A stretch of DNA of 64,000 bases, from the NCBI RefSeq assembly GCF_901933205.1, contig NC_044577.1, positions 9,435,321 through 9,499,320 on the forward strand. Reading direction: 5' to 3'. The DNA is from Camarhynchus parvulus. Lineage: Eukaryota > Chordata > Aves > Passeriformes > Thraupidae. Each line of letters begins with the position of its first letter. Within the stretch, counting starts at the first letter, position 1. This document shows, one piece after another, positions 37,801-49,433 of this stretch. Made by a program: the position numbers and the translations under genes. Below the pieces are notes generated by a model. That model was not told the DNA's origin, did not search any database, and worked only from the letters and a program-made list of their open reading frames with translations.

Positions 37801-40800
37801 GAGTCTCAGATTAGCATCACAGCCAATACATAACTATAAGACAATACATAACTATGCTGGATTTTTCCTTCTACACTGGACAGCTAGCAGCACTAAAATT
37901 ATAGCATGGTGGCACCTTTGAGGGAAGTAGCTGGACTAGAAGCTCCTGAAAACTGTGCTGCTAATGGCATGAGAAGAAGCTAGGTCAAGTGATACTACAA
38001 AGGTGTCATTTTTCCAGGAACTGACAAGATTTGCTGGCTGAGTAAATCAAACCATGCTCCACAATGGCAGATGGAAAGGAAATGAAATTACTCTTGCAGA
38101 GGCTTGAGAAACTTTCTTTAGCCAGCTCTATCTCTTGCCAAAGTCTGGCAAGTTCAGCTGGAAGGCAGCTGCAGGCTGACTGCCCAGGTCCTGTTTAGCA
38201 AGGCAACAGAGGCTTTTTTCCTGATTTAATCAGCGCTCGGCTTCAGAATGCAGAGTATTCACAAGAACTCAGTCCTGCTGTGTTAATCAGAGACTCTCCT
38301 TGTTGAATTAACATACATTGTCTGAATAAGTATTTTCTCCCAGTGACTTTGACTTTTCCAGGGTAAGCAGTTCAGCAAACTGTAACAGAAGTGCTGCAGA
38401 TATCTATAAGATAATATATGCAGAGTGGTGTGATAATAGAGATGAAATAAACAGTCACTATAGTCGATCTCCCAGAAGGATGCAGCACCACAGACATTTT
38501 CAGCAGGAACATCAAAAGTCAGTCAGCCAAGCTGAAAATTAACTACAAGCAAGTACAGACTTCAGTGTCATGGAAAACACAGACAGCAAGCTACAGAGTG
38601 ATGCTTTAAAACACAGGATTAAAATGCCATTGAAAGCTATGAATTCCTGTGGTTCTTTCCATAAATAGAGAGACTAATGAAATGATGGCACCTAGTAAAA
38701 TAGTTGGACTATAAGAATGCACATGGGCTCTTTTTGTTTTCTGTTATTCTATTTCTGGGAGTAAAGACACTTTGGGGGAAAGGAAGAGAAGGATTTCTCC
38801 ACAAACAAAATCAGGATCCTTCTAGCACTTATTACCACTCTTCACATTTTCTCGAGATGTGGTCAACAAAGAGAGCAGTAAATGGCATTTTAGTTTTGCT
38901 AACTTTGTCAGCTCTAACTTAAGAGATTTTAGCTCTGGTCTAATGACACTTAGAAGATAAGAATTGACCTTTCTGAGACTTCTATCATTCCAGAGAAAAT
39001 TGCTTGGTGCAAGAGGAACCTCATGGAGCTCAAATGCCAAGTGAACATATGAAATACCAGGTTTTAAAGTGGAGTTTGCATAGCTGTCATGCTGGTTTGA
39101 CTTCAGCCACAACTCTGAATAACAGGAAAACCACTTTGCACCAAAACTGCTTTTCTGGCCTTTGGCAGAATACACCAATAAGACACTTTGCCTTAACTTT
39201 GACTCTCCCTCCTGTTCATTCTTCTATTTTTTTTTCTGTTCTCTTGTTCTTCCTATGCTTTGTATATTTTATTTTTAATGATAATTATGTAAATTACTTA
39301 GCATTTTTTAAAATATTAAAGTAAGATTTAATATCTTAAGTACAGTGAAAGGATTCCAGCTCCAACATGAAGCTGAGCTGGTTATCTTGTAATTTGATTC
39401 ATGATGTAGGAAGAGCTCTAAAACACTTGCAATCTAAACACTAAAATCAGATGTTGTTTGGTTTTTTGTCACTGATTATAGATGCAGATCAAGCAATTAA
39501 AAGTTTTGTAAGAAATACAAAACGCTACAGATTATAAATATTAAGAGCACCCAAACTATTTCTGAACTGCTATTACAAAAGTCAGAGGATACTTGCTGAG
39601 AGTTTACATAATGAGACTCTAAACATTACATCTCTGTTTTGTGCCTTAAACAATACAATACTTTTCATATTTCTTCTGCCACTTCTTTTGTTATTAGCAT
39701 TGGTTTAGAGTAAAAATACATTTTAAGAGCAAAAGGAGTCTTGATACTGTGATTAGATTCTGAGACATATCAGTGTGAACTTCTGCTTGAAAAGGAGATT
39801 TAAGGTATGGGGTCCCACAGAAGGCACCATCCTCTGAGCAAGAATTTCCCAATAATCTATTGCACAAGGCATAATGCTCTCTCACACTAAATTTGTCTCG
39901 GGTTAGGCACAAATCTTGTAACTTTCTTAGCCAGACTAATGTATTTTACTTCATTGAGACTGATACTCTGAATCTCTGAAAATTAATCCAAAAGTTTTAC
40001 TTCCTGCATGTACACTGGAGAAGAAGACTTCACCTGAGATTCACAACTACATAAACAACATTTGCAATGTGAAATATAAAACTATGTGAGAAGAACACAA
40101 TATAAATCCGCAAGGAGATAGAAAGTGCGTGAAAGGTTTTTGCTGCTGGTGACAAAAAAGAGAAACATCATGTTAGACATGAATGTAAGAAAATGTTTTA
40201 AGGTAAGTACGTGTTTCTGGGGAGAGCCTGGTGCTCCCATCAGGCTTTACAGGCTGATTTATTTCAATCCAATTGACAAAACAGAGACTAAATCCCTCAT
40301 TCTTTGGTTTGAATTCACACATTTACCTCATATTTACTCATTTGAAAATGTTGATTCTAACACAAAGCACTGGCTTTTTTTTTTCTAAGACACTGTTTCA
40401 AAACAGACAAGACAGAGAAAAACATTCAAATTTTAGATATATTTTAGCGTGTTCAGGATTTCCTTAAATGGTTATGGTCTGCTACATTCCTCACATGCCT
40501 GTTTGTTTCGCAACCATGAGCAAAGACATTGTGTAGTCAATCCTGCTTCTTTTCCATTTGCAGTTATTCATATTCTGATAAACTGGACTGGTTGCCTTTA
40601 TAGCAAAATTAGACTATATAAAATAGTCTCTAATGTTTTACTTCAGAGATCAAATATGTAAATAGGGTGTAAAATAAAGCTTCTTTGATTACAAGAAATA
40701 TAGCGAGTCTCGGCTTTTTTGCATATCCCTAACTGAAATGAAGCTGAGACAATCAAAGAAAGAAATTTCAGCTTCAGCAGGATATGTTGATGAGATATTT

Positions 40801-43800
40801 TAGTGTCTTTGAACAACTATTTAGAATTGTATCAACTGTGATGAACATCGGAATTAATTTCTTGTCATTCATGGTGATATCTGAATTTTTATTTCAAGTG
40901 ATAATTTACAAAAATGTAGAGCTTTAGCACACAGATCATCTCATTAACTTAAAGGTGGGTGTTCATATGCTTAAGCTGTCACACACTGAGTCGTTGGGTG
41001 GAAAAAATAAGATAATATTTACTTTAAGAAAAATCAGAAAAAAACACATTTCTCAAAACCTCAAATTCAAGAAGTACAAAAGATTCTTAAAGCAACATTA
41101 AAATATATGGAAAAGAAACTTAATCCAAAATTGACTAATGCTATTCAGATATATTTAAATTTACTTAAATATGATGTTGAACCAAGCCCATATTGCTGAG
41201 CTATGTAAACAATTTCTTGACCTATTAACTGATTCATCATTTAATTACAACTTTGTTAGTTCCTGTGTTATTATATAGTTTCTCCTGATTTATACCAGCA
41301 GATCAACATCCCATGTCATCACTGTTTTAGTCTGTGTGTTCAAGTTATGTCTAAGTACATGAAAAATCAACCATAGCTTAAAACCCACAGATGTTACAAA
41401 GGTTATCACAACTTTTAGGAGCAGTAGAATCCACAGATTGTGCTTTGCCTTCTCTTGAAGACAGACTGGGTTTTGGGTTCTTCAGATGAAATTGTTTATC
41501 ATTCTTGGATCACCTTCTCACCATCCTTTGCTACAGTGCCATCATCTGTGCAGCTGGTGCCACTGAATTTGAGTTATTCTTCAGTCACACTACCAACTGG
41601 ATGAGAGAAATTAAATCAATATTCTTCCCCTTACAGATGAAATTAATTTAGCATTTCATAACAGTTGTAGACATTCTTTTCTTTGTCCAGTTCTACACTA
41701 CAATCCATCAAAGTATTCTGCTTGGCATTTGAATTAACGTAACTTAATTTGTAAGCAACAACTCCTTCTGTCATAATGAAATCTTTCAGTCTTTGATTTC
41801 AAGTCTATTGCCTGGTCTGGGCATTTTTACCCACTACCAATGAACTTTGTTTCAGATATCAAAATACAGAGTAAAAACCATACATCTTAACAGTATCAGT
41901 TGTAGTTCTAATGTCTAAATGAGTTCTTTTGATTATTTTTTAAGAAAGACCATCTTTAGCTAATTAGAATTCAAGTTTATGCAAAATATTTTCATACTAT
42001 TTTGTTTATGCTGAATGAAAACATGAGGGGGTTTTTTTCTGGCTGAAAAGATGCCAGCAGGAGCAAACTAATGAGCCCCAAAAAGAGAACATTTGTACAG
42101 CTGGAGTCTGAATGTTAGCAAGCTGCTTGTTTTTGATTGACACTGTAACAGTCATGGTGGTGGAAGGTGATCAATAATACTCCCTCTGTGACAATGTAAA
42201 TAGTATCATCCAAGAGTGATTCCCAAGCAAAAATATTCAGAGACTCAGCTCAATTTGGGTAAGCATCCAAGACCTCAGATCTTTCTTCTAAGTGCCTTAT
42301 CCTTTGGTGTCTCCAAATTTCATTCAAAAATGGGTTGATCAGTGCCTTGTTTAGAGCATTCAGGATTGCTCTGGTATATAGTAGATAGGAAGCATGATAA
42401 TAAATAAGAACAGATTTTAGATTAATAGTTATTAAGTTTTTAAAATATTAACTTTGGAAAATTATTTTTTCTCCTACTGTTTACTTTGAGTGAGATCATT
42501 CCTCACATCAGCTTCAACCTGTTGTGTGTTTAATACAGAGCAGCGACTGTTGGTTTTCATGCTGATATATGCAGCAATGTACACAATCCAGATTATTCAA
42601 AAATTTTACAGAATGTGTCTGCATGATCTTAATTCAACTCCAACAGAGACAGACTTCCTTAGAAATGTAAAATAGAACTCCATCTGAATAGAGAGGGCAA
42701 TGGTTTGTCACTGTTGCCAAAACTGTGGGTTTTCTCTAAGCAATGCAGGAGTATTCGTGGAGCGAGAGGCTTTAAAAAGAAAATAAGGAAAAAAATATGA
42801 GCACATTTAAGGCCACTTGAAGAAGAGATAGAAATACTTAGAAAGATGGATGCATCAAAATGGCAGAAGATGAGTAAGATTAGGAAGGTGTGAAGGCTAC
42901 AGATCTAGACCATGAAGAGCTTCAAGCAATGCTTTTTTGTGTTTTGCCCACAGCTGGAGCAATAAGATTCAATAGTTTGGAGAAGTAGAGGTTTTTTTTC
43001 ATTTTTATTGTGCTTTTGGAGTATTTAATGCCTCACTAGACCTAAAAAACCCTAGGGTCCCATGCTCATTTCAATTCAATTAAGATATACAGGCTGTGCA
43101 AAATATATATCGATAGGGAGCCACATTTTCAGAAATAACTGATTATCTGTGCACTTTTTAGCTCGTTATAACAGGCTCATGGAATCCAACTTTAAATAAA
43201 GGCTGTTGGTGGACTAAATTACAACACAGTATCAAGAGACTTCATGAACTAGATATATTCCATTTTATTAAACTTTCATTAGATATACTATGAGTCAGCA
43301 AAATATTCAGGCCCTACTAACCAGACTCCTGGTGCTTATTCTAAATCTTGAAGGCAAATATTTTTCGTCGTAGGTTTTGGCCCTCTCCCTGTTAAAACAG
43401 ACTTGACAGAGTGTCTGTCTCACAGACATTTTGAATCTCCTTCCAGGAAGCTGCCAAACACCCAGAGAGACAGCAGCATCCTTGCTTCCATGCTCTAGGC
43501 ATCGTCCTTCCATGACAGTAGCTTTCCATGCAAATACACCAGCTCCCTCAGGCTTTTTTTTCAAGATGAAAAAGTGCTTTTTTAAAATTCTGAATAAGTG
43601 AACAAGTTATTTCTTCTGTTAAATTACTAACTCTGGTTTGAGGTGAAGAGGGGGGCTTTGTCCCAAAGACCTCCCACAGCAAAGGCAATGCTGCTCTGCC
43701 TCTTTCCCTGCACATGGCCTCGCTGTCTAAGGGACTGTCACTCAACATGCAATGGCTGGTTTATGTTATAAACATGCTGCTCTAGCCAAAAGGTGAAAAA

Positions 43801-44527
43801 ATGCTCCAACTCTGATGATGCTTGCGGGAACTCTATACTTTTATAGATTTCTGCCTCTGTCAGATGCTTGAAATCAGCCCAGATTTGCAAGGTGGGGGAG
43901 GCCTGCCAGGGAATGACAGCACATCTCCTTGGGCAAACACAATTAATGTCTGATGTGGGTTTTAGTCCTTTTCTCCCACTGCATCTTCTCCAGCCATGAG
44001 AAGATCTCTTATCAACACCACAAACAGCCCTCAGCATGTGCAGCTCAGGGAGTTCTGATGCCCTCCTGCCAAAATGAAGTCCCTTCCAGCCTGAGGCACC
44101 AGCCCCTTATCCAGGTAGTCCGAGTGAGCAGGGTGACATTTTGGGGGGCAGCATTAAACCATCTGCAAGCAGGGGGTGGGTAACCCTTCTGTGTGATTTT
44201 TGGGGTGACAATGGAGATACAATGGACACCAAAGAACGCTTCAAGCATCAGCAGTTTATTGTTTTTCAGTACAACTTTCCATCCCACATGCATTGCACCT
44301 GTGTGCGTTCTGCTCCCTGTGGTGGTTGGTCAGTGCCCCTGGGCACTGCATGGCTCGTTACCTTCAATAGCAGTCACCTGTCCTGCACAGCTGCAGCCCA
44401 TTAGGGATGGGGCTCAGCCCAGCCCCACTCCCAATCACCACACACCGTGTCCCTACATTAGGGAGCCCCTGGAGCAGCAGAGAGCTGGTTCAGAGGAGTG
44501 TGTGCAGTCCATGGGCCCTGTGAGCCC
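34871..44527. other. Unique AT-rich DNA, no gene recognised
   Basis: No known repeat element was seen. Small structures are a 10-bp inverted repeat with an 11-nt loop at 36808-36838 and a 14-bp direct repeat at spacing 18 (37824-37837 and 37842-37855). GC content rises from about 43.4 kb. An AATAAA on the minus strand (plus coordinates 44255-44260) and a perfect 8-bp inverted repeat at 44331-44348 lie in this richer part. Confidence 0.5.
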
Positions 44528-44777
44528 CCTCACGTGAGGGCGAGCGTGTGAGGGGCCTGGACGGAAAGACACACTGAGGTTTAGGCGGGAAAAAAATCCT
44601 CGAGAAAATGTGTGGAAAAGGCAGCAAGATGGTAGGCTGAGGGGAAACAGCATTTTCAGAGGGAGCTGCCTGGTGACCTTGGTCGCTGTCCCAGCTGGTT
44701 GAGCCGTCTCCAGTGACAGGAGCCCAGCGGGGAAACGGGAGAGCGCTGGTGGCACCAGCAGGGACCTGCAGCAGCTG
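44528..44777 (+). promoter_or_regulatory. Candidate CpG promoter / noncoding first exon
   Basis: Eleven CpG sites lie between 44533 and 44743, far above the surrounding density. The segment contains a canonical E2F-like GGCGGGAAA at 44584-44592, a CACGTG E-box at 44531-44536 and a YY1-like AAGATGGT. It ends with CAGCAGCTG|GTGAGTG, a strong splice donor whose GT is at 44778. This combination is typical of a vertebrate promoter with a noncoding first exon. The next plus-strand exon-like unit, a signal-peptide exon at 49.37 kb, lies in the right direction. No transcription evidence is available and no TATA box was seen. The segment is too short and weak for a classical strong CpG island. Confidence 0.3.
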
Positions 44778-45413
44778 GTGAGTGTCCTGTGTTTTGTTCT
44801 TTTTTTTTCTCTGGAAAGCGTAACTGATCATAAGCATGATACAAATATAGCTCCAGGGGACAGCAAGGCTCTTCAGACACTGCCTAGACTCAGTTTACTT
44901 GTTACAAATGCACCCAAAATGGTGATGGTGAAATGCAATTTCTTTAGAGGAAAGAGAAAAAGTAGGGCAGGATTCAATGTTGGTGCAATTCCTACAAAGC
45001 CTGAGTGAGGGACTATCTGATGCTGTTACTGTTTTAAGGGTTTTTTGGGAACACAATGGCAGAGGTAACAGTGGAGATCACACTTGCTCCAATTCCTTGA
45101 ATTGTAGCAACTCTAAAATGGCTCTATTTTTTATAATATTTCTGTGTTGTACATGTTAATGTCCCCATACTGAGGGATTCAAAATACTCACCCCCGTTAT
45201 AAGTAATTGTGGGACTTGGTTCACCTTTGAAGTCAATAGGAAAACTGCAGTCAATTCCTCACAGCATTTGATTGTATTGCAAAGCATATGGAAAATTTTT
45301 TTTAAAATGGCACTGGTCTGCAAGCTGTAATGAAAGATAACCTGAAACCTTCATTCTCAAGGTAAAGTAATTTCTCTGATTTAACTGTAAGATAAAAGAA
45401 TTAGGACTCTTAC
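44778..45413. other. Unique AT-rich DNA, nothing recognised
   Basis: No repeat or gene was recognised. It would be intron 1 if the candidate first exon to its left is real. Confidence 0.4.
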
Positions 45414-45706
45414 CCTGTTTTTCTGGTTTGCTTTCTGGAATCTTCAATATCTCTTTTATAACATGAGTTGGTACAAGCATGTAGATATTACAGTCAAGTC
45501 TGTCATTAGAATGATGTGTGATAACATCAAAAAAAATAGCACTCAGGGTATCATCTGCTACTGTAATATGTAAAATAGTATTGAACATATGTACGTACAC
45601 TAACAAATCTGTCTTAATTACCAGCAAAGTATTAAGTTCTTTACCACATAAAAACTTTTTCTTTACCCTGGTCAGCGATGAGGCATTGTAATCACTTTCT
45701 TCCTTA
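45414..45706 (-). CDS. Candidate internal coding exon, unrecognised protein
   Basis: On the minus strand a frame is open for about 97 codons in very AT-rich DNA. It is bounded by an acceptor-like AATTTCTTAG (intron side of 45707) and by a CAGG|GTAAGA donor at 45413. The peptide is mixed-composition and protein-like: a basic start (TRVKKKF), then hydrophobic strands around LHITVADDTLSAIFFDVI, and a charged end (KIPESKPEKQ). The alternating hydrophobic stretch followed by a helix-like VIKEIL could fit a small beta-barrel fold such as an OB fold, but this is only an impression and I recognise no family. A stop lies shortly upstream of the acceptor in the same frame, and the frame continues past the donor for about 25 codons. 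A frame of this length is possible by chance in 64 kb. Confidence 0.18.
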
Positions 45707-48700
45707 CTAAGAAATTTGTGAATTAACGAAATAATAATTCCTTAAGTAGAAGAAAAAGTGCATGCGGAACAGACACTGCTTGCCTCTAAATGCATTCACT
45801 TGGTGCTTCTTAGCTTTATTAAGTTGGCTGTTGTCACAGTTCTCAAAGAAATAATCATGTCATCTGTTTCTTACATAATATGTGTAAAAAAATCAATTGA
45901 ATACGTAAACCAGGAGAAATACTCCATAGATTAATTGATTTATTATAATTCTGAATTGTTAAAATGAAATATTGCCCCTGGCACAAAGGTTAAGTGTTAT
46001 TTTTAACCATTGAATGTCATTCAGATGATTTTCAAAAGGATGTTGATGCTGAGGAATGTACAATACCAGAAACATGCAAGTATAGATTGTAAGAGACATT
46101 TATAACAATCACATAGATTTCTGGTAACTGTGGTCAAATAGAGATGCAATAGGATGTACCATATGAAGAAAATAAGAGTGCCTTCTGTTCTGCTGAGGAC
46201 CTGGAAGAATTCCCTCTGCTCCTACTCTCCACTGAGAGTACTGCAACTTTTGAGTTTCTCTATCAGAGCCAGGTTTGAAGGCTGTGATGCCAGTGAGTGG
46301 TTGGCCTATGAATGTAAATCCAAAATGCCATCCATTGTCTCCAGCAGCCAGAGGTTTTGAGGTGGTCTTTGTTCACTCTTCCTCCTTCCAGACAGAGCTG
46401 GAAGAAATCTCAGTCACTGCAGTTCAGAACCCTTTTTTCTCTGACACCTGATTGGTGTCAGTCCCCCTGGATGCAACAAGCCCTGAATTTCAGTCACTGA
46501 GAGCCCAATGTGTACAATCCTGCTCTTAGACAGCTGGGAACAATCAATTGTGTCAGTGTGAGGTGTCCCTGGTCTTATCTAGAGATACCTAGACTGAAGG
46601 AAATAATGGGTCAATTTTTCTCAGTGGTGATTAGTTCTAAAATCTAAAATGCAAAGAAGAGGGGGAAGGGATGAGGATCTGGTTGGGTTTGTGTCTCATG
46701 TTTGTGTATAATTGTGCCCGGAAACCCGACTTATTTGCTGCAACTCACTTGCCTTTTTAATGGTATTGAATTTGGCATAAAAAGTTAAGAAAAAAACAAA
46801 TGGGAGTTACATGGGAAAACAGGGAAGATGAAGTTAGTGGGAAATAAATTTAACAGCCAAAATAAGCAAACACAAAAAAAACCCCAAATATTAACCAGAA
46901 TATCCAGAATCTCTGATTTTTGTCTTAACCTCTTAATCAGTAACAAAAGGGAATAAGTCCATTTGTTGCTTTTGGAGGTCACCTTTAAAGATGATTTATA
47001 GTTTATGGTGGTACAGTAATTTCTGGAGAGGTATGGGGCAAAGAGAGAGCCCTGAGCCTGTCAAGACTGTTGAAATCTTGATGATGGTGGCATCAAATTA
47101 AAGACAAGCACCTTGTATCTCAGACAGTCCTAGGGGAAAAAGAAAAGAGTGTTTTTTATCTAAAGTAGTAAAAAGGATGGTAGTGGGTGTCATATAACTT
47201 TTTAATTTTCCTGTCACACTTGGAAATCCTGCATTGCAGGACCTCAAAGTTAAGAGTAAAACAAATTTATTGCAGTGCATCAGTTCTTTAGGGTATTTTA
47301 TGATTTTTTTATTTTTGGCCACTTTTCCTAGCCAGATTTCAGATTTGGTATTCATCTCCCATCTCACTCTTGACATGAAATTTAGTTTTGCAGGGGATTG
47401 CAGAGCTAAATTCAGTTCAAGGGAAGGTACAGCTTTCCTTCTGGGTTGCAAATCTAAAATGAGGAGATCAAAAACTTTGTTCTCTGCTAATTTCAGTGTC
47501 AGTTTTGATGAGAGGATATTCTCTACCCTCCCCCCTCCAAAAAAAAATATAATGTGTGGTAAATAGTTTGTGGCATTTTTATAATGACAAAGATACTTTT
47601 GCTAATTTTTGGTGCTCTACAGAAAGTGAAAAAGCAGTTGCAGCTTAGGCCTAGAAAACAGTGTCTCTCTTACATGCATCCAGTTCATGCTTTTTAAAAT
47701 CAGAGCTATAACAACTTCCTGTGTTCTTTACGTGGCTAAATATTTGTGGTTGTGTGGAATTGGTTCACTTATGTACAAATCCATGGTCACTAAATGATTG
47801 CAATGTGTTAGTTACTGCATGAATGCAGAGGAAATTAAAAAAAAAAACAAGCAAAAGAAAAGAACTAACAAAAAACTCACCCAAACAAAAAAAAAACCCA
47901 CCACACACAATAAATGCCCAAAACTCAAGCTAAACAATCCACTTAAACAGGCACCATGAAGGGCATTCAGGTAATGATTTGTGATGGGCACCTAACAGTA
48001 ATGCATAGAGATGATTATTTCTGTAGGGTTTTTGGAGTTTGAGGGATTTTCATTAAAACAAAAAGGATTTTATTTCTTTCCTACTTAGGCATTCAGCCAT
48101 CAGACAAGAAAAAATAGATTCCTAATTGCCCAAGGGGAATTAATACCTGGCCAAGAAGTAATTAGATTTCTGCTTAATTTATAGTTAGATAATTATTAAG
48201 TCACTTCTCAAGTAATGAAGTTTATGGGGTCTGGACAAAACTGAAGTTTAACTTGCTTTACATATCAGAAGACAATGACCTCTTCCTATACGGGAAGAAG
48301 AGTTAGATTTGAACAACTTTGGCAGTCAAAGACCAGAAATTCTATCTATTTGTCATTGTTATTCTAAATCTGCTGTTGTAGTTCTACTTATGTGAATGGG
48401 AATGATTTATTGAATTACTCACTTGGGATCAAAAGCAAGAATCTGTCATTCAGATGATCATAGAAAAGGAATACAGGAGAGGATGGAAACTTTGAAGATA
48501 GAATATTTCTGTTCCCAGCTCATGGATAACTCTTTCAAGCAGGGTCACAGCAAACACAAAAGGTTTTGTGTAGCTGTGTAAAGGAATACACAGTGGCTTT
48601 CACAACCTGCTCCCTTTTGCTGCCTTTATCTGTGATCAAAATGTAGAATCATTAGGGATTTGAAAGTGTATGACTAGAAGCAGGTTAGAAAATACAAAAA

Positions 48701-49337
48701 TCCTTCTGCATTTCAGAAGCGATGCAAGGTTGTGGAAGGAAAGCAGGGTGCCCCAGGTGTAACTATCAGTGCTGACACAAACACTTTCTTCCCTTCCCTT
48801 CTGCTGTGTACACGTGCATAGCAATTACTCTGGCTGCAGGAACTCTTTTTGCAAGGATCTCTTGTCACAGCAGGTGCCATCCTAATGCCAAAGCAGAAAC
48901 TCTGAACTCATTCCAAATCACTAATTTCTTCCATGGACTTGTTGTTTGGTTTTGCATTACCTTAAGAGCTTTGGTGTACATCAGAGGCTGGTACCTCAGG
49001 TAGTTCAACAACCTCAGCTTGTTATGTTAAGAGTTGAATAAGGGTTTATGAACCTGATGTGCAAATGGCAATGAGCTGGGCTTGTGGTCTCATTGCTTCT
49101 TGTCCTGCAAGATTCCAGTGTGTCATGGACAAGTGCAGCTGTGAGCCTTGAAACTTGGTTTGTGTTCCCACCAAAAAAAAAGTGAGTACCTTTCCCATGT
49201 CACTTGTTTCTCAGCCACAGGTAGCACTGCACACATCAGTCTCTTTCCAGTGTCTGCTTGCTTATTGCTGCTGGTGTTCATTGTTTCTCTGCTGGGTTTC
49301 TCCTTCTGGAACCATTTGATCACTGTCCCTGTGACAG
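45707..49337. other. Unique AT-rich DNA with an A/C-rich low-complexity stretch
   Basis: No known element or gene was recognised. The main feature is the A/C-biased stretch at 47832-47945. The remainder is ordinary AT-rich sequence with scattered TAATTA cores near 48.15 kb. Confidence 0.45.
47832..47945 (+). repeat. A/C-rich low-complexity tract
   Basis: The plus strand is almost free of G and T for about 110 bases, with A runs of 10 or more broken by CAAGC, CCCACC and ACACAC words. This looks like a decayed A-rich tail or an A-rich microsatellite grading into CA repeats. No retroposed gene body was found immediately 5' of it. Confidence 0.6.
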
Positions 49338-49433
49338 TTTGGTCCAGCCTTTGTGTGTATGTTACCATGATGGAACAGAAATTAATAGCTTTGGTATTTT
49401 TCCTCTTTGTGTACTTTTTTTCTCCAGCTTCAG
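49338..49433 (+). CDS. Candidate signal-peptide exon (gene 5' coding end), unrecognised
   Basis: After an acceptor-like CTGTCCCTGTGACAG, a short leader reaches GTTACCATGATGG, with two in-frame ATG codons (49367 and 49370) in good initiation context. The encoded stretch has a short polar/basic start (MMEQK), a hydrophobic core (LIALVFFLFVYFF) and a small-residue end (SPAS), which is a textbook secretory signal peptide. It is interrupted by a strong donor CAG|GTAAGA (GT at 49434) in phase 1, the usual phase for exons encoding signal peptides of receptors and secreted proteins. The frame is also open upstream of the ATG, so the start rests on context. The protein family cannot be named: the start faintly recalls class B receptors and cytokine-receptor leaders, which is not evidence. 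A phase-compatible exon-like stretch lies at 60551, and a possible first exon ends at 44777. Confidence 0.3.

Noticed and set aside
40125..40202. Short plus-strand frame ending in AAG|GTAAGT
   Set aside because: Only about 26 codons, no acceptor, and a stop immediately upstream. Treated as a chance donor.
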